Below are positions 48,841 through 59,536 of a stretch of 64,000 nucleotides of DNA, one piece after another. The notes beneath the pieces were generated by a model. That model was not told the DNA's origin, ran no database searches, and was given only the letters and a program-made list of their open reading frames with translations. Each line of letters starts with the position of its first letter. Position 1 is the stretch's first letter. The translations under genes and the position numbers were made by a program. The stretch comes from Eutypella sp. D-1 (lineage: Eukaryota; Ascomycota; Sordariomycetes; Xylariales; Diatrypaceae), in contig JAJTTP010000010.1 of the NCBI GenBank assembly GCA_023313575.1, forward strand, positions 930,001 to 994,000, written 5' to 3'.

Positions 48841-51261
48841 TCACATCGCAAATAAAAAGAAACCGGCGATAGCCATGAGCGCGGCGCTCGCGCCCGCGCG
48901 GACGCCTGCGCTAACCTCCACGATGCCCTCCGACGGGTTGTTCGGGAAGGCGAACGCACCCGTGCCCTGTGGCGGCGGCAGCGCGATGGACGGATAACCC
49001 TGTGCTGTCGTCGTCGTGTTGGCGAAGTCCGTGGGGACGTCCGACGATACGGGTATGGGCACGATGGTAGCTGTGACCTCGACGACCTTCTCTTCGGCGC
49101 TGCTGGTGGTTGCGAAAGTGGTCGGCACGGCGGGCACGGCGGTCGTGGGAGGTGAAGCGGAAGAGAGGGAGGCAGAGGAAGAGGAGATCTGCCGCGCGAT
49201 CGTCTCCGTCACCTGGATCGTCTTCGTCGACTGGATTGTCTTCGTCGACGTCGCTGTCTTCGTGCACTCGACCGTTGTCGTGCTCTTCTCAGATCCTGGG
49301 CCGTTCGGGACAGGGTTTTCGACAGGGACGGGCGTCTCACTGGGGATGGGTGACTCGATTGGAGCCGGGGTCTCGATAGGAACGGGAGTCTCGATAACAG
49401 GCTTCTCGACGACGGGCTTGCTCGTGCCCGGTGCGTGGGTCGGGTACTCCCCGCCCGCCGGGGGCTGTACGGTCGTGGTCTTCACGTCTATCTCCGTCGT
49501 GATGGAGCCGACGGGGCAGTCAGGAACCGTTGGCGGGCAGCTGGTGATCGTGTATACGTGGGTTACGGAAACCGTGCTGAGAACACCGGTACCGCCGCCA
49601 GGCGACTTGGGAGCCTTCGTCGTGCCAGTGGTAGGCTTGGGGGGCTGAGCGGGGCCTGTGGCCGTCCCCGTCTCCGTTACGGGGCACACCGTGACGCCGA
49701 CCGAGATGATATCCGTCGTCACCTGGCCCTTCTCCGGGCAGTTCGGCACGTCCGCGGCACACGAAGTGATTGTGCGCACGTTCGTTGCGTATATCGTCGA
49801 CGTCGTGGACTCCGGCCCGGGGGCCTCCGTCGTTGCGGGCGGCTCCTGCGTGGGGTACCCGGTCGGGGGCAGGCTGTTCGCGCTGCTGTTTGTGAAGTGC
49901 CCGTCCGTTGGGGATGTGTCGGTGCCGCTGCTGCTGCTGCCTGTGGCAGACGGGTTGGAGCTGCTCGTCGTTACGGGAGGAATGGCGGATGAAGTGGCTG
50001 ACAAGGTGGCCGATGAGTCGACCGAAAGATCAGAAGTCGTGCTTCCCGAGGAAGCGGTTGAAGTGGCCTTCGAAGAAGCTGACGAGATAGCTGATGACGT
50101 CGAAGAGATAGCAGACGAAGTCGATTCCTCCTCGGAGAGCTCGTAGAACTTGATGTCCTTGACCTTGAAGAAAGTGTCGACGAAGTCCCCGGGTTTGGCG
50201 GCGACGTACTCCGCGCAGGTATCGAACTTGGTGGACGCGCTGCAGGAGGCACCCCACTGCTCGGGCTGGGCCGCGACGCCGCAGAAGTCCAGGTTGAGCA
50301 CCATCTTCATGTCCCTGAACGCCTTGTCGACGTTGCACTGCTTGATCGCGTAAGCCGGCAGGCCCCAGGCGGCGCTGGGCTTGGGGTTGCCCGACTTGAC
50401 GTCGACTGGGGCCAGCGCGCTCTCCCACTGCCAGATCTTCAGGTGCTCGTCCGTCCACTCCATGGCATCTACAAAGGGGAAAAGCCCGTCAGTAACCCAA
50501 CAACACTCGGGTATCCGCACGCAAAGGAGGTATACATACAGACACCACCGCTCGAGGAGCCAAAGGTGGTCGAGAGGTCGGAAGCGCTGCAGCCCTGGAA
50601 GTTGGCTTGGCCCTGAGCGAAGTCGAAGCAGTTCGGGGTGTCGACGATGGCGGCCATCTCGTCCTGGGCGATGATACAGTCGCCGACTACGCTTGGATCA
50701 TCGACGTGGGCGGTGTGGCGGTTGAAAAAGAGGTCATTCCAGTTCTCGTAGAGGTCGATCTCGCCCTTGGTAGGCCAGGGTTCGCCGAAGAACCAGAAGG
50801 CGGGCCAGGTTCCGCAAGTCGGCCGGGGCAAGTGGCTAAACTCAGCGACGACGAGGCCGCGGTTGTACACGGTCTTGCTTTCCAGCCTCACGCTCTTCCG
50901 GCCCGCGTCCTTTCGGGCGTCCAGAACGCTCTCGGCCCCGTGATCGACGCCGATGTACATCTCCACGCCGTCGGTCCGCACGAGCCCGAGCTTCTCGGCG
51001 GCGCTCCGCTCCTGGTACTGGACATAACCGCCGGTCGGGTCGGGTATCTATCGCCTTGGTGTGAGAAGCTGATCATGTTAAAGACACAGGTTACATTCTA
51101 TTGTTGCCTACCGATACGAAGTTAAACTTGTCGAAGAAATTAGAGGAATCGTAGACCTCGGAGATTTTGTAGGATTTGTTACTACTGCTTAGAGTTGCGC
51201 TCGCTAGAGCAGGTAGGACGGCGGCGGCTGAGCCGAGCGCCTTAACGAGAGACGGAGCCAT
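48841..51261 (-). CDS. GPI-anchored GH16 endo-1,3(4)-beta-glucanase-like wall protein
   Basis: Exons 51112-51261, 50540-51047 and 48841-50468 give 761 aa. A signal peptide (MAPSLVKALGSAAAVLPALA) precedes a GH16 domain: RPTCGTWPAFWFFGEPWP, then the catalytic GEIDLYENWND (E146, D148, E151, the ExDxxE pattern), GGVYAMEWTDEHLKIWQWE across the second intron, and CGVAAQPEQWGASC. GH16 enzymes of this type cleave or remodel mixed or beta-1,3 glucans. From about residue 320 the protein is Ser/Thr-rich. It has two copies of a cysteine unit (VRTITSCAADVPNCPEKG and VYTITSCPPTVPDCPVGS), a Pro-Val-Glu-Thr repeat, a Thr/Lys-rich stretch and a GPI signal (GVRAGASAALMAIAGFFLF). So it is a surface enzyme held in the wall on a glycosylated stalk. 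The gene stands alone. Confidence 0.93.
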
Positions 51262-53558
51262 AGCTATGGCGATAGTATACGGTTCTTTTTAATGTTTTTA
51301 TTATTTCTCGAACGAGTGGCTATAAGAGTTAATATATTAAAGAAAGGATGACGTGCAATAACGTCGTGGAAGTGAGCGAGAAACTCTCGCTTGGAAATCG
51401 TGACACTCGTTGAGAAGCTTCTAAAAATCAACCGTGGAAAGGGAGAGAACCTCGTCTCGCCATAGCCCAGGCTGGCGGGCGGTTAATAAGAGGGCTCTGG
51501 TCGGTGTTTCCATCAACCCTCCATTGTGCCTTCCTTGGACTGTATGGTAGCATTCATCCTCGTGGGCCGATATCCCACGGTGCCTGCGCCGATAGTATCC
51601 CCTGCTCGCGTGGTAGCGCTCCTCCTAGGAGCCTCACCCCTGGGCAAATCTGGGAAAATTGACCGGTGGGATAAGGCCCCCAATCGCCTGCCTGCCTCCC
51701 TATTCGCCGGACATGCTATCGCGCCCCGCTGACAATCCGGGTGAATGTTCCGCATCTAGAAGAAGGGGGGTTATATAGAGGGACGAATCAGGGTAGCATG
51801 CAGGCGTCTGTATTGTATGCGTGCATGTACATAATATTTGCATGAACATATAGGCGGTAGTTACGTATACCCCCATCACGCAGACGGTGATACGGTGCAA
51901 GCCTTCTTTCTGGCAGAGCGACCCTGGCCCGGAGAGGATTCATTGGTCGGCCAGCTCTTCCAGTTGGCCGTTCTGAAGTCAAACTTGGCAGCGCGGCAAG
52001 GGTCGGGATGGTGGGGCGGGCTGTGAGCCAGATTCAGGTACAATCGGATGACAGCCAAACAAAAGGGGGGAGGGGGAGGGGAGGCCGATTCACGAGACTG
52101 GGGACCGAGTGGCTCTATCAATCCTGAGCGGATTTTGTTTCCCCTCATGAATTTGGGCTTTTCCTACGTAGGTGAGTATGTAAACATATGTGAATTATGT
52201 AATTATTCAGTCGTAGCGATGATCCTTTCATCTCCTTCCTTCCATGGGTATATATATTTGGAATGGCGAAGGAATGTATACCCGCTGTAGCTTTGTTGAC
52301 ACGTCAAGTCCATATCGCCCATCGGCGTTGTTAAGAACTTATGAGTTCCCCGCCTGTATCACATGGAGATCAAAAGAAACTCGGACATAGAGCCAATCAT
52401 GCTTCTATGCTGCTAATAAAGACTGGAAGTTGAGCTCTCCGCAAACTGTGACTACTGATAGGTAAGTATCTGTGGCGCCTCGGACATACTCCGTGGTGTC
52501 TCAGTCAACGGCCTAACAGCAACAGTATTGGCAGGCCGGGGCGCTTGCCACACATCGTTAAACGCTGGCCGGCGACTTTCATCAGCAGGGCCCGCCGTGG
52601 TCGTCGGCGGCACCCCAGCCTTGAAACCAGTTGGATCGAGAAAAGGACCTTGGAATAGGATTCTAGACGCCCGTACCACGGCGCCTAGTAAGCGTCGCTG
52701 GCTCGCATGGAATGCCAAGGTCCCATTAACCTCATCTGGGACTAACCTAATTTCATAAAGGATCAGCGCTTTGGCTGCTTTTGGTCCACCAGCAAGCTCA
52801 GCTTCCGTGGGGACTGGGGGATCAGCCCTGGACAACGACCCCCTGTCGGCCGGGCGATTGCCAGATTCAGCGGCCTACGACCTGAAGCGTCTACCTTCCA
52901 TCAAGTCAGTCTATATCTCGGACTTCATTTTTTCTTCTTCGCTCATCACGATCGGTCGTCTGGCTAACATGCATAGAGTCTTCCCATTTGCTTCTAATAT
53001 TAAATGGCAGCAAGTACACGGTAACGGAGTATACCACGCGGATACTTAAAATATATTCTCTAGCGGTTTCCAATTCCAATACTGATAAACTTGCCGCCAG
53101 AATAGTTGTTGTCGGCATAGGTATAAGACACATCTAGAGACAAGCACCTCGATCTATCCCACAGCATCAAACCCAATCTAGTCAGCATAAGATCACACAA
53201 TCAGAAATTCACCTAGAAATCGGCTGCTAATCCGATTAAATCCTCGTTTTTATTGATATATCATATCACACATAACAGCGTGTATCACTTGCCAAGTGCC
53301 TACTTGACGCATCCGATCTCGCACTGCTCTCCCCTATCATGGCCACTTTCATACCATCATTTATCGTCACGCACTATGTGTAAATGACCGGATAGCCATC
53401 CCAAGATGATAGTGAAGGTTCATAATATATAAACCATGCCATAGCTCTGTTGCCTTCAAGAAGCCTCGAGTGGGGCTGATGCCGATCACTGCTCTACTTG
53501 GTCGCTGGCTGCTTGTATTCTCAGAAGGGTTGACCTCCCATACGCGAGGAAGATGAGA
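51262..53558. other. intergenic, no convincing gene
   Basis: 2.3 kb without a supported gene. The first part is the GH16 promoter. A minus-strand frame of 127 codons at 52452-52835 opens with TTG rather than ATG and shows no domain, so I treat it as at most a gene relic. Confidence 0.5.
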
Positions 53559-54062
53559 TCAGAAGCCAAGTGCGGCATTGAACGCATCGGCTGTAGTCTC
53601 GTCCTGGGTCCCCAGAGCCTCGACCTCGGCCTGCGCCTCCTCACAAAGAGCCACGGCGGCCTCGTTGGCATTGCAGACATTGGTGAGTTGATCGCAGACG
53701 CGGTTCTACCGAACTCCATCAGCACAATTCTCACTACTTTGGACTATACATGTAAGGAATTTAAAGTTCAATGACTTACTGTGATAATGTTTGGGTTGAG
53801 GGCATCTACAAAAACCAAAGTCAGCACTCCTTTTGCCTAGGCGATCCAGAAAACACGAACCTTGTTGACCCTCCGCGACGAGGGGGTCGACAGGTAGAAA
53901 GGTACCCTCGTCTGCCGCACGCCCTTCGCGACCAAGTTGGAAGTCAATTGTGGGATCGCAGTCACCAAAGTCGGCGGCGCCGTCCTGGCGTGTGCTGATT
54001 CTCGTGGTAGCAGTGACACCGAGAGCCACCGAAAGGGCGAAGAGAAGCGTGTTGATCTGCAT
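53559..54062 (-). CDS. small secreted four-cysteine protein (124 aa), fungal ALNPNIIT family
   Basis: Exons 53861-54062, 53780-53805 (26 nt) and 53559-53705 join in phase. A signal peptide (MQINTLLFALSVALGVTA) precedes a mature chain of about 106 aa. Four cysteines lie in FGDCDPT, RVCDQLTNVCN and ALCEEA, enough for two disulfides. Conserved-looking blocks are RPADEGTF-like (GRAADEGTFLPVDPLVAEGQ), then DALNPNIITN across the introns, and a C-terminus ending DAFNAALGF. Small secreted fungal proteins with this order are known only as hypothetical or effector-like, without an established activity. The donor GTTCGT of the first intron is non-ideal, but both phase and motif continuity require it. 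The gene lies at the start of the gene-poor right segment. Confidence 0.85.
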
Positions 54063-56370
54063 GATGCTTAGAGAATGAAGGTACCTGCCGTCGTGGTATG
54101 ATTGACTCAGAGAAATGAAACCGGCCTGCGGTATAGATAAAATAGTGATATTGTTGAAGTTTTTCGATTATATTTTGTTAAGCTCACATGAGAACGAGTC
54201 TGTCCCTCAGGCTTGGGGGATGGGGACTCTTTAAATCCAGAGGTCTTTATATGCGCTTGGGCGTTGTCTGGACTGCTAGAACCATGTAGCCGTCGGCATT
54301 GAATGTAGTGATCATTTTGGTGACATTGACTGCCGATCATACATCAATGGCGGCTTGATTGAGACGAGCGCGGGATGATGAAACCCAATACCCAAGCAAA
54401 GAGCATTGGCGCAGTATCAATTCGGCTAAGTGAGATGCCAGCTATCACGGATCAAAATGTATTGGTTTCAAATGCCTTCTCGATATCATCCTATTAATCG
54501 GGAATATAGAAGCGAGTATGCGCATGCCCGGGTTGATCTCGCCAAGCCGCGCACTCTAGGGAAAGGAGCTATGGTGCGATTGCCAAGATGGGAGACCTCG
54601 CTCTTAGCTATAGGCATCATGAAGTTCTAACTTCAATGGAATAGCCTAAAATCGCAATCAACATAGCAGAGCGAGTCGCACCCATCGCACTGATTCCTAA
54701 GATGCGTGAATGGGCTAAAATCTAGCCCGCACCGATGCGTCCAGGACCATACGCATCCTTCGACTGACAAAACCCTGCTTCGTCAGTGCTATAAAAACCA
54801 GATTGTTTTTAGTAGACTCGACCCAAACGTCACCCAGCACTTCCACAACACTTCAAATCTCCACGTGGCTTTTCAAACAGAAGCTTACACCACTCGCGTT
54901 CTATTTATGCCACCTGAGTACCTCACTCCACATGATCCATCCAAGTTAGATAGGATGGTACTGGTTCGTTCATTTAAACCACTATCATAGAGCGTGTTCT
55001 CTATAGTCGATGTGGCAGTGTCTTTCCTGATGATAAGAGATAGTTCAATCTTTCCTTAAACATTTCTCCCCTCGATCGATCAGATGATCACAAGAGGAAG
55101 GGCTTTCTAGGGGAGGCCGTTCTCTTTTCTGAGGAATTGGTTCGCCTAGACAAGACCAATTTCAAGTGCATTAAGAGCCTCCACCATGTTGGTCGTCGGA
55201 GCATACCAGAAGTTCGAACAAGTCCTTTGCGCCAGACGACACGTTGGTCTCGGAGACACAAGGACCTCGCTCTATGCCATCAATTATGCGTCATATTACT
55301 ACGTAGAAACGGGGAAGAGTCCCTTGCTAGAGCGACCACACTGTTCCAGTGCCACCCTACTGCTACCCGTATATCCCACAACGGGCCCTAATACAACTTC
55401 ACGTAACAGTAACCTCAAAGTTTACCCTCACTTGAGCTTTGAATCGATAGCTCACAGGCCTGTTTGGGGGCTGGTTAACTATACACTTAGATAAGGATAA
55501 TCATTATCCTTGCGGAGATCGGGCAAAGTGCCGGGTATCAACCAAACGAGTTGTTGCATGGGGGGTTGTGCTAAGGCCATTAGACTTGCAGCCATATACA
55601 AACAGGCATCATAACACCAGTTAGATTTATAGAGGAAGACTCTTAGATAGCGACGTGAGATGGAGCCAAGGCAAGGGCGAGGCGTAGACACCTGACCTAA
55701 GTTTGCTTCGAAACAAAGGCACAATCCTTGCTGCAGGTGCATATCTATGCATATATGATAGTTGATTAGCCTATATGTTGATAGTACCCGAGTACTGACA
55801 AAACGTCGGTATACGTTGATGGAATTCCCTGGGGCTGTGAGATGGGTGTACGTATCATGTATATGACCTTAAGCCGCGCTGGCCAGTGCGAATTCTCTGT
55901 CGGCTGGGTCAGATAACGCTTCGGAATACCTTAAACACAACTATATATCCTACATGCTATTCATTCTACTTCCATTACACTTGCACGATGACTATATTTA
56001 CTTCAGTATGTAGACCAGAGTAGGCTTTAATAGCAGCACCTGTCATGAAAAGATGTTCACGGTCTCTTTGAGATAAGCAACTGGCCCTCTCGTCCTAGTA
56101 AGCTAGACGTATTTCAATATTCCGGACACCATAATGCTTAGGGCTGTGCCTGGCTTTTAAAAACCCACAGACTGTTGTAGGAGAAAATCGTGTAGAGATT
56201 GTCCATGTGAGGGGAACCGAGAGCAAGGTAAACCAATAGAAAGAATGGCTAATTGAGCTTATACACATTGCTGAATCGTGTAAGTAGTGAAGCGAAATGT
56301 AATTGTGATCAATTCCTAGATTAATCCCTACTCTCGTTTGTTGAGTTCGAGGAGAGCGCGACCAAGTCAA

Positions 56371-56397
56371 AATAGGGGTAATAGGGGTAATAGGGGC
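56371..56397. repeat. 9-bp tandem repeat AATAGGGGT, three copies
   Basis: Two exact copies and a nearly complete third, head to tail. Confidence 0.8.
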
Positions 56398-56910
56398 AGC
56401 ATCCAAGTGGTCAATGCACCTTAGGCTTAATAAGTCAGGAAACGTCATACCCATAATAGGTATAGCTCTTCACCCCAGCAGAATAAATCAAGTGCATATA
56501 TTTCCAATGCTAGGTACTTCGCAGGGCCGCATATGACTTTTGGATTTAACTAGGTAATAAATAGGTTTTCAAAACCTTTCACTTCCTCCTTAGTACTTAC
56601 TCATGGCCCTCTGTGCACCTTTTGCCCTTCCATATTATCCGATGCTGCGTTATCATAGATTTACTCATACTTAAAGAAGTGGCGGTATGCTGTTTGGCAA
56701 ACTCTTCATGGCTAGAATGCAACCGTAGTATGTAACTAGGGGGAGCAGGCAAAGGGGGTGCATTTCATCATCAGGTCTCTGTTAATGTTATGCTTTCTAA
56801 GTTTCACCATTCGCCTCACAGAGTGTCGAATGCTTCTTCACTCTGCATACCTCTTTAGCACCACGTCCAAGTTTCCTCGTAAGCCTTAAATATATCAAAA
56901 AAAGAAAAGA

Positions 56911-56945
56911 ATCCAAAATCCAAAATCCAAAATCCAAAATCCAAA
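56911..56945. repeat. 7-bp tandem repeat ATCCAAA, five copies
   Basis: Five exact head-to-tail copies following an A/G-rich stretch. Confidence 0.9.
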
Positions 56946-57525
56946 AAGCAAAGACCAGGGTCCAGCTAGACTTCATGCCGTAAGCATAGAACCTATGATG
57001 CAAGGGTAGGGTGCCAGTACCTAGCTCCAACCTATGAGCACTAGCACCATCTTGTTATCCTGATACTTAGGTATGCAGACTACTTATTACATGCTGCATT
57101 TACCTAGGTACTGGCCGTCATCTTGGAACCATGACCTATGAACCACTTAAGACCCCCAAAGCTACACCGAGCCAAGCTGTCATGAGAATGGCTGGTGACA
57201 ATACAGCTCTGCACTGTTCACAGTCCACTGTGCCAACCGTCGGAGAGTAGCCTAGGTGGGTGGCGAATATCAAGTCCTAATGATATACTTCTGCCCCGTT
57301 TATCTGTTTCCAAACTTTGGTAACGAGAGCTCATCTTTCTAATGCTTGACGCCTTGGGTTTGATGCTCTAATGAGATCTTAACACCCCATGACAATAAGT
57401 CAAGCACATGCACGGAGTAGTCAGTGAAGCAAGCCACCACCACATACACACACCAGACCGGATGAACTATACAAGAAAACGTCGGTCATATCTCTATTGT
57501 CTTGGCTTTGGGTCTTACTAACGCG

Positions 57526-59536
57526 ATGTCAGGTGCTGTCCTTGCTTGCGATTTCTGCAGGTAACCGGCTATCCCCCGGCTGAATTGATGATTCTCATGG
57601 ACTAAGAAGAGCGCAGGCATCGGAAACGAAGATGTGACGGCAACAAGCCTTGCTCTACTTGCAAGGAGTCCAAGGCTGATTGCCTCTACCAGGAATTGTC
57701 AGCCAATAGGTATTTTAACACACAGGGTCTTCCTATTCGATCGGACACTAACACCTCTTCGTAGAGTTGAGGATTCAAGTCCCAGTGCGGTAGTCGACCG
57801 ACTTGCTAGAATAGAATCAATGCTTGAACAACAAAACCAGCGGCTTACCCTAATTGGCAATCTATCTCCTCGAGTAGAGTCACCACACGGCCCATCCGGG
57901 TACTTCCCTGGGCTTCTACAACAGCCCGAAGACATTCAGTCGTCAGGAAATAGGGTAAGCGAAGCAGAATTAACACAGTTTCTAATTCCCAAAGACCATG
58001 CTACCATTGCTAGCACGCTGCTCAGCCTCCCTAAAGCCCGACGCTTACTTGGTGAGTATCCCAAGGACTTCTTTCATCAGCTAGAGGAGAAACTACCTTT
58101 GCCTGGACTTCTGGACGACATACATTGCGCTACAAATGCGTTGCCGTTACTTAACCCTGCTGTTCTGGACGAATTAGCCGGAAATTATTTCGACCGGGTT
58201 CACCCTCATCAGCCACTATTTACACGCCAGTCCTTTCGCTTATGGCAGGAAAGGCTATTGGAGACGCGGGCTACGGACGAGATATACACGGCCATTTGCC
58301 TCTGCGTCTATGCTCTCGGTACCATATGCATATCCTCGGGAAAAACTACAGATGATATTGCCCTTGGCCTTGGATATTTCCAGCCGGCGTTCCGCATCAT
58401 CCTTCATCGTGCTATTTGGAGTTTCAGGCCAAACATTCTCATTTGTCAAGCTCTCCTGCTTGCTTCTTCGTATTTCTCTCACCTTGGGAGGCCTCTTCAA
58501 AGCTGGAAGATGTCGTATCATGCATCACACGCCTTTCTTCATCTGGCTGAGAGGTACGTAGGGAATCTAGAGCATGAAGACTTTCACTAATGTGTAGTAG
58601 CAGGGGACGACAGCAAGCTCATCCCGAATTTGAAGACTGTGAAGTGCGTGCATTTTGGCAGTGTTTCATGAATGAATGGTAAGCTATCTCATGACATGCT
58701 CATGGTGTTTATTCCGAGCAGAGGCTGAGCTGTCTAGTGATTATGTGGCGGAGCTGGATGTTCGAAGGAGCGGCATCGAGCCATTGGGGGACAAGATGCC
58801 ATTGCCACACAGTAATGGACCAGCCGACGATGAGAATACTATATGTTCTATTGCGGAGCATGCGATCAGAAGGCTGCTAAACAGGGTCCATTTTTCACTG
58901 TATAGTCCAGTCCCCGAGATGAACCTCTCGGAGCCGGCGGATCCAACCAGAATCTGGCAGAGTCTGGGACTTCAGAAAGTTCAATGGCTTAGTTGTGAAC
59001 TCAATAGGCAGCTGGAAGAGTGGTACAATTCCATTCCCGAGTCCTTACGCCCGGTGAAAGGGACGTCAGCTTTACCGAACGATCGCCTGCGAGTGTTGAG
59101 GATTCGGTATTACTCCGCAAGGCACATCATCCACAGGCCTTATGTTATTCAGACGATAATGCGCCGTTGGGAGGCGTCATCTCCTGCGTCACCGATGACT
59201 CCTACCTCCGGTCACTACGGCGAGCCGGGGTCGGTCATCATGGAAATGTGCAGGATATGCATAGACTCTTGCCTGAGCTACCTGTATAATGCGGTCGAGA
59301 TGATTGACAGGCGCTCGCCCTATCTTTGGTCATTCTCGCAGGGTTGCTTGGCGTGCTTGGTGCTTCTGTGGATGGCTGACGGTTGCGCGGGTCTTCGCCA
59401 CCTCGTACCTAACATGCATCCAATACAGAGAACGGTCCTAGCCAGTTTACGGAAATGGGCGACGAGGAGCTCAAGTTTCGATGCTGAGACACGTATTATT
59501 GAGCGTTTGGTTTTTTCAAGCCCTTCGGCTACTTGA
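57526..59536 (+). pseudogene. Zn2Cys6 transcription factor with apparent 1-nt frameshift at last exon junction
   Basis: Exons 57526-57560, 57617-57709, 57765-58553, 58598 (or 58601)-58678 and 58722-59536. The first two exons build the binuclear cluster ACDFCRHRKRRCDGNKPCST and CKESKADC (Cx2Cx6Cx5Cx2Cx6C), followed by a coiled linker (RLARIESMLEQQNQRL). The fungal transcription-factor middle homology region follows, with FDRVHPHQPLFTRQSF, then AFWQCFMNEW, EAELSSDYVAELDVRRSGIE and the downstream helices to 59536. All junctions hold in phase except the last. Exon four ends in TG, but every possible acceptor at 58718-58723 shifts the frame; one extra G after the CAG at 58721 would restore the expected WEAEL. 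It was thus probably an intact nuclear regulator. Whether the loss is real or a base error cannot be told here. Target genes are unknown; the nearest oxygenase is 4 kb away. Confidence 0.72.

Larger units (their letters stand above)
54063..57525. other. long gene-poor stretch with short tandem repeats
   Basis: 3.5 kb without a supported gene. It contains an (AATAGGGGT)3 tandem at 56371-56397, an (ATCCAAA)5 tandem at 56911-56945 and a CCTAGGTAC palindrome near 57103. Scattered open frames have no signatures. Confidence 0.5.

Noticed and set aside
52452..52835. 127-codon minus-strand frame between the GH16 and small-secreted-protein genes
   Set aside because: Opens at TTG, has no upstream exon that I can support and no recognisable domain; possibly a relic but not callable.
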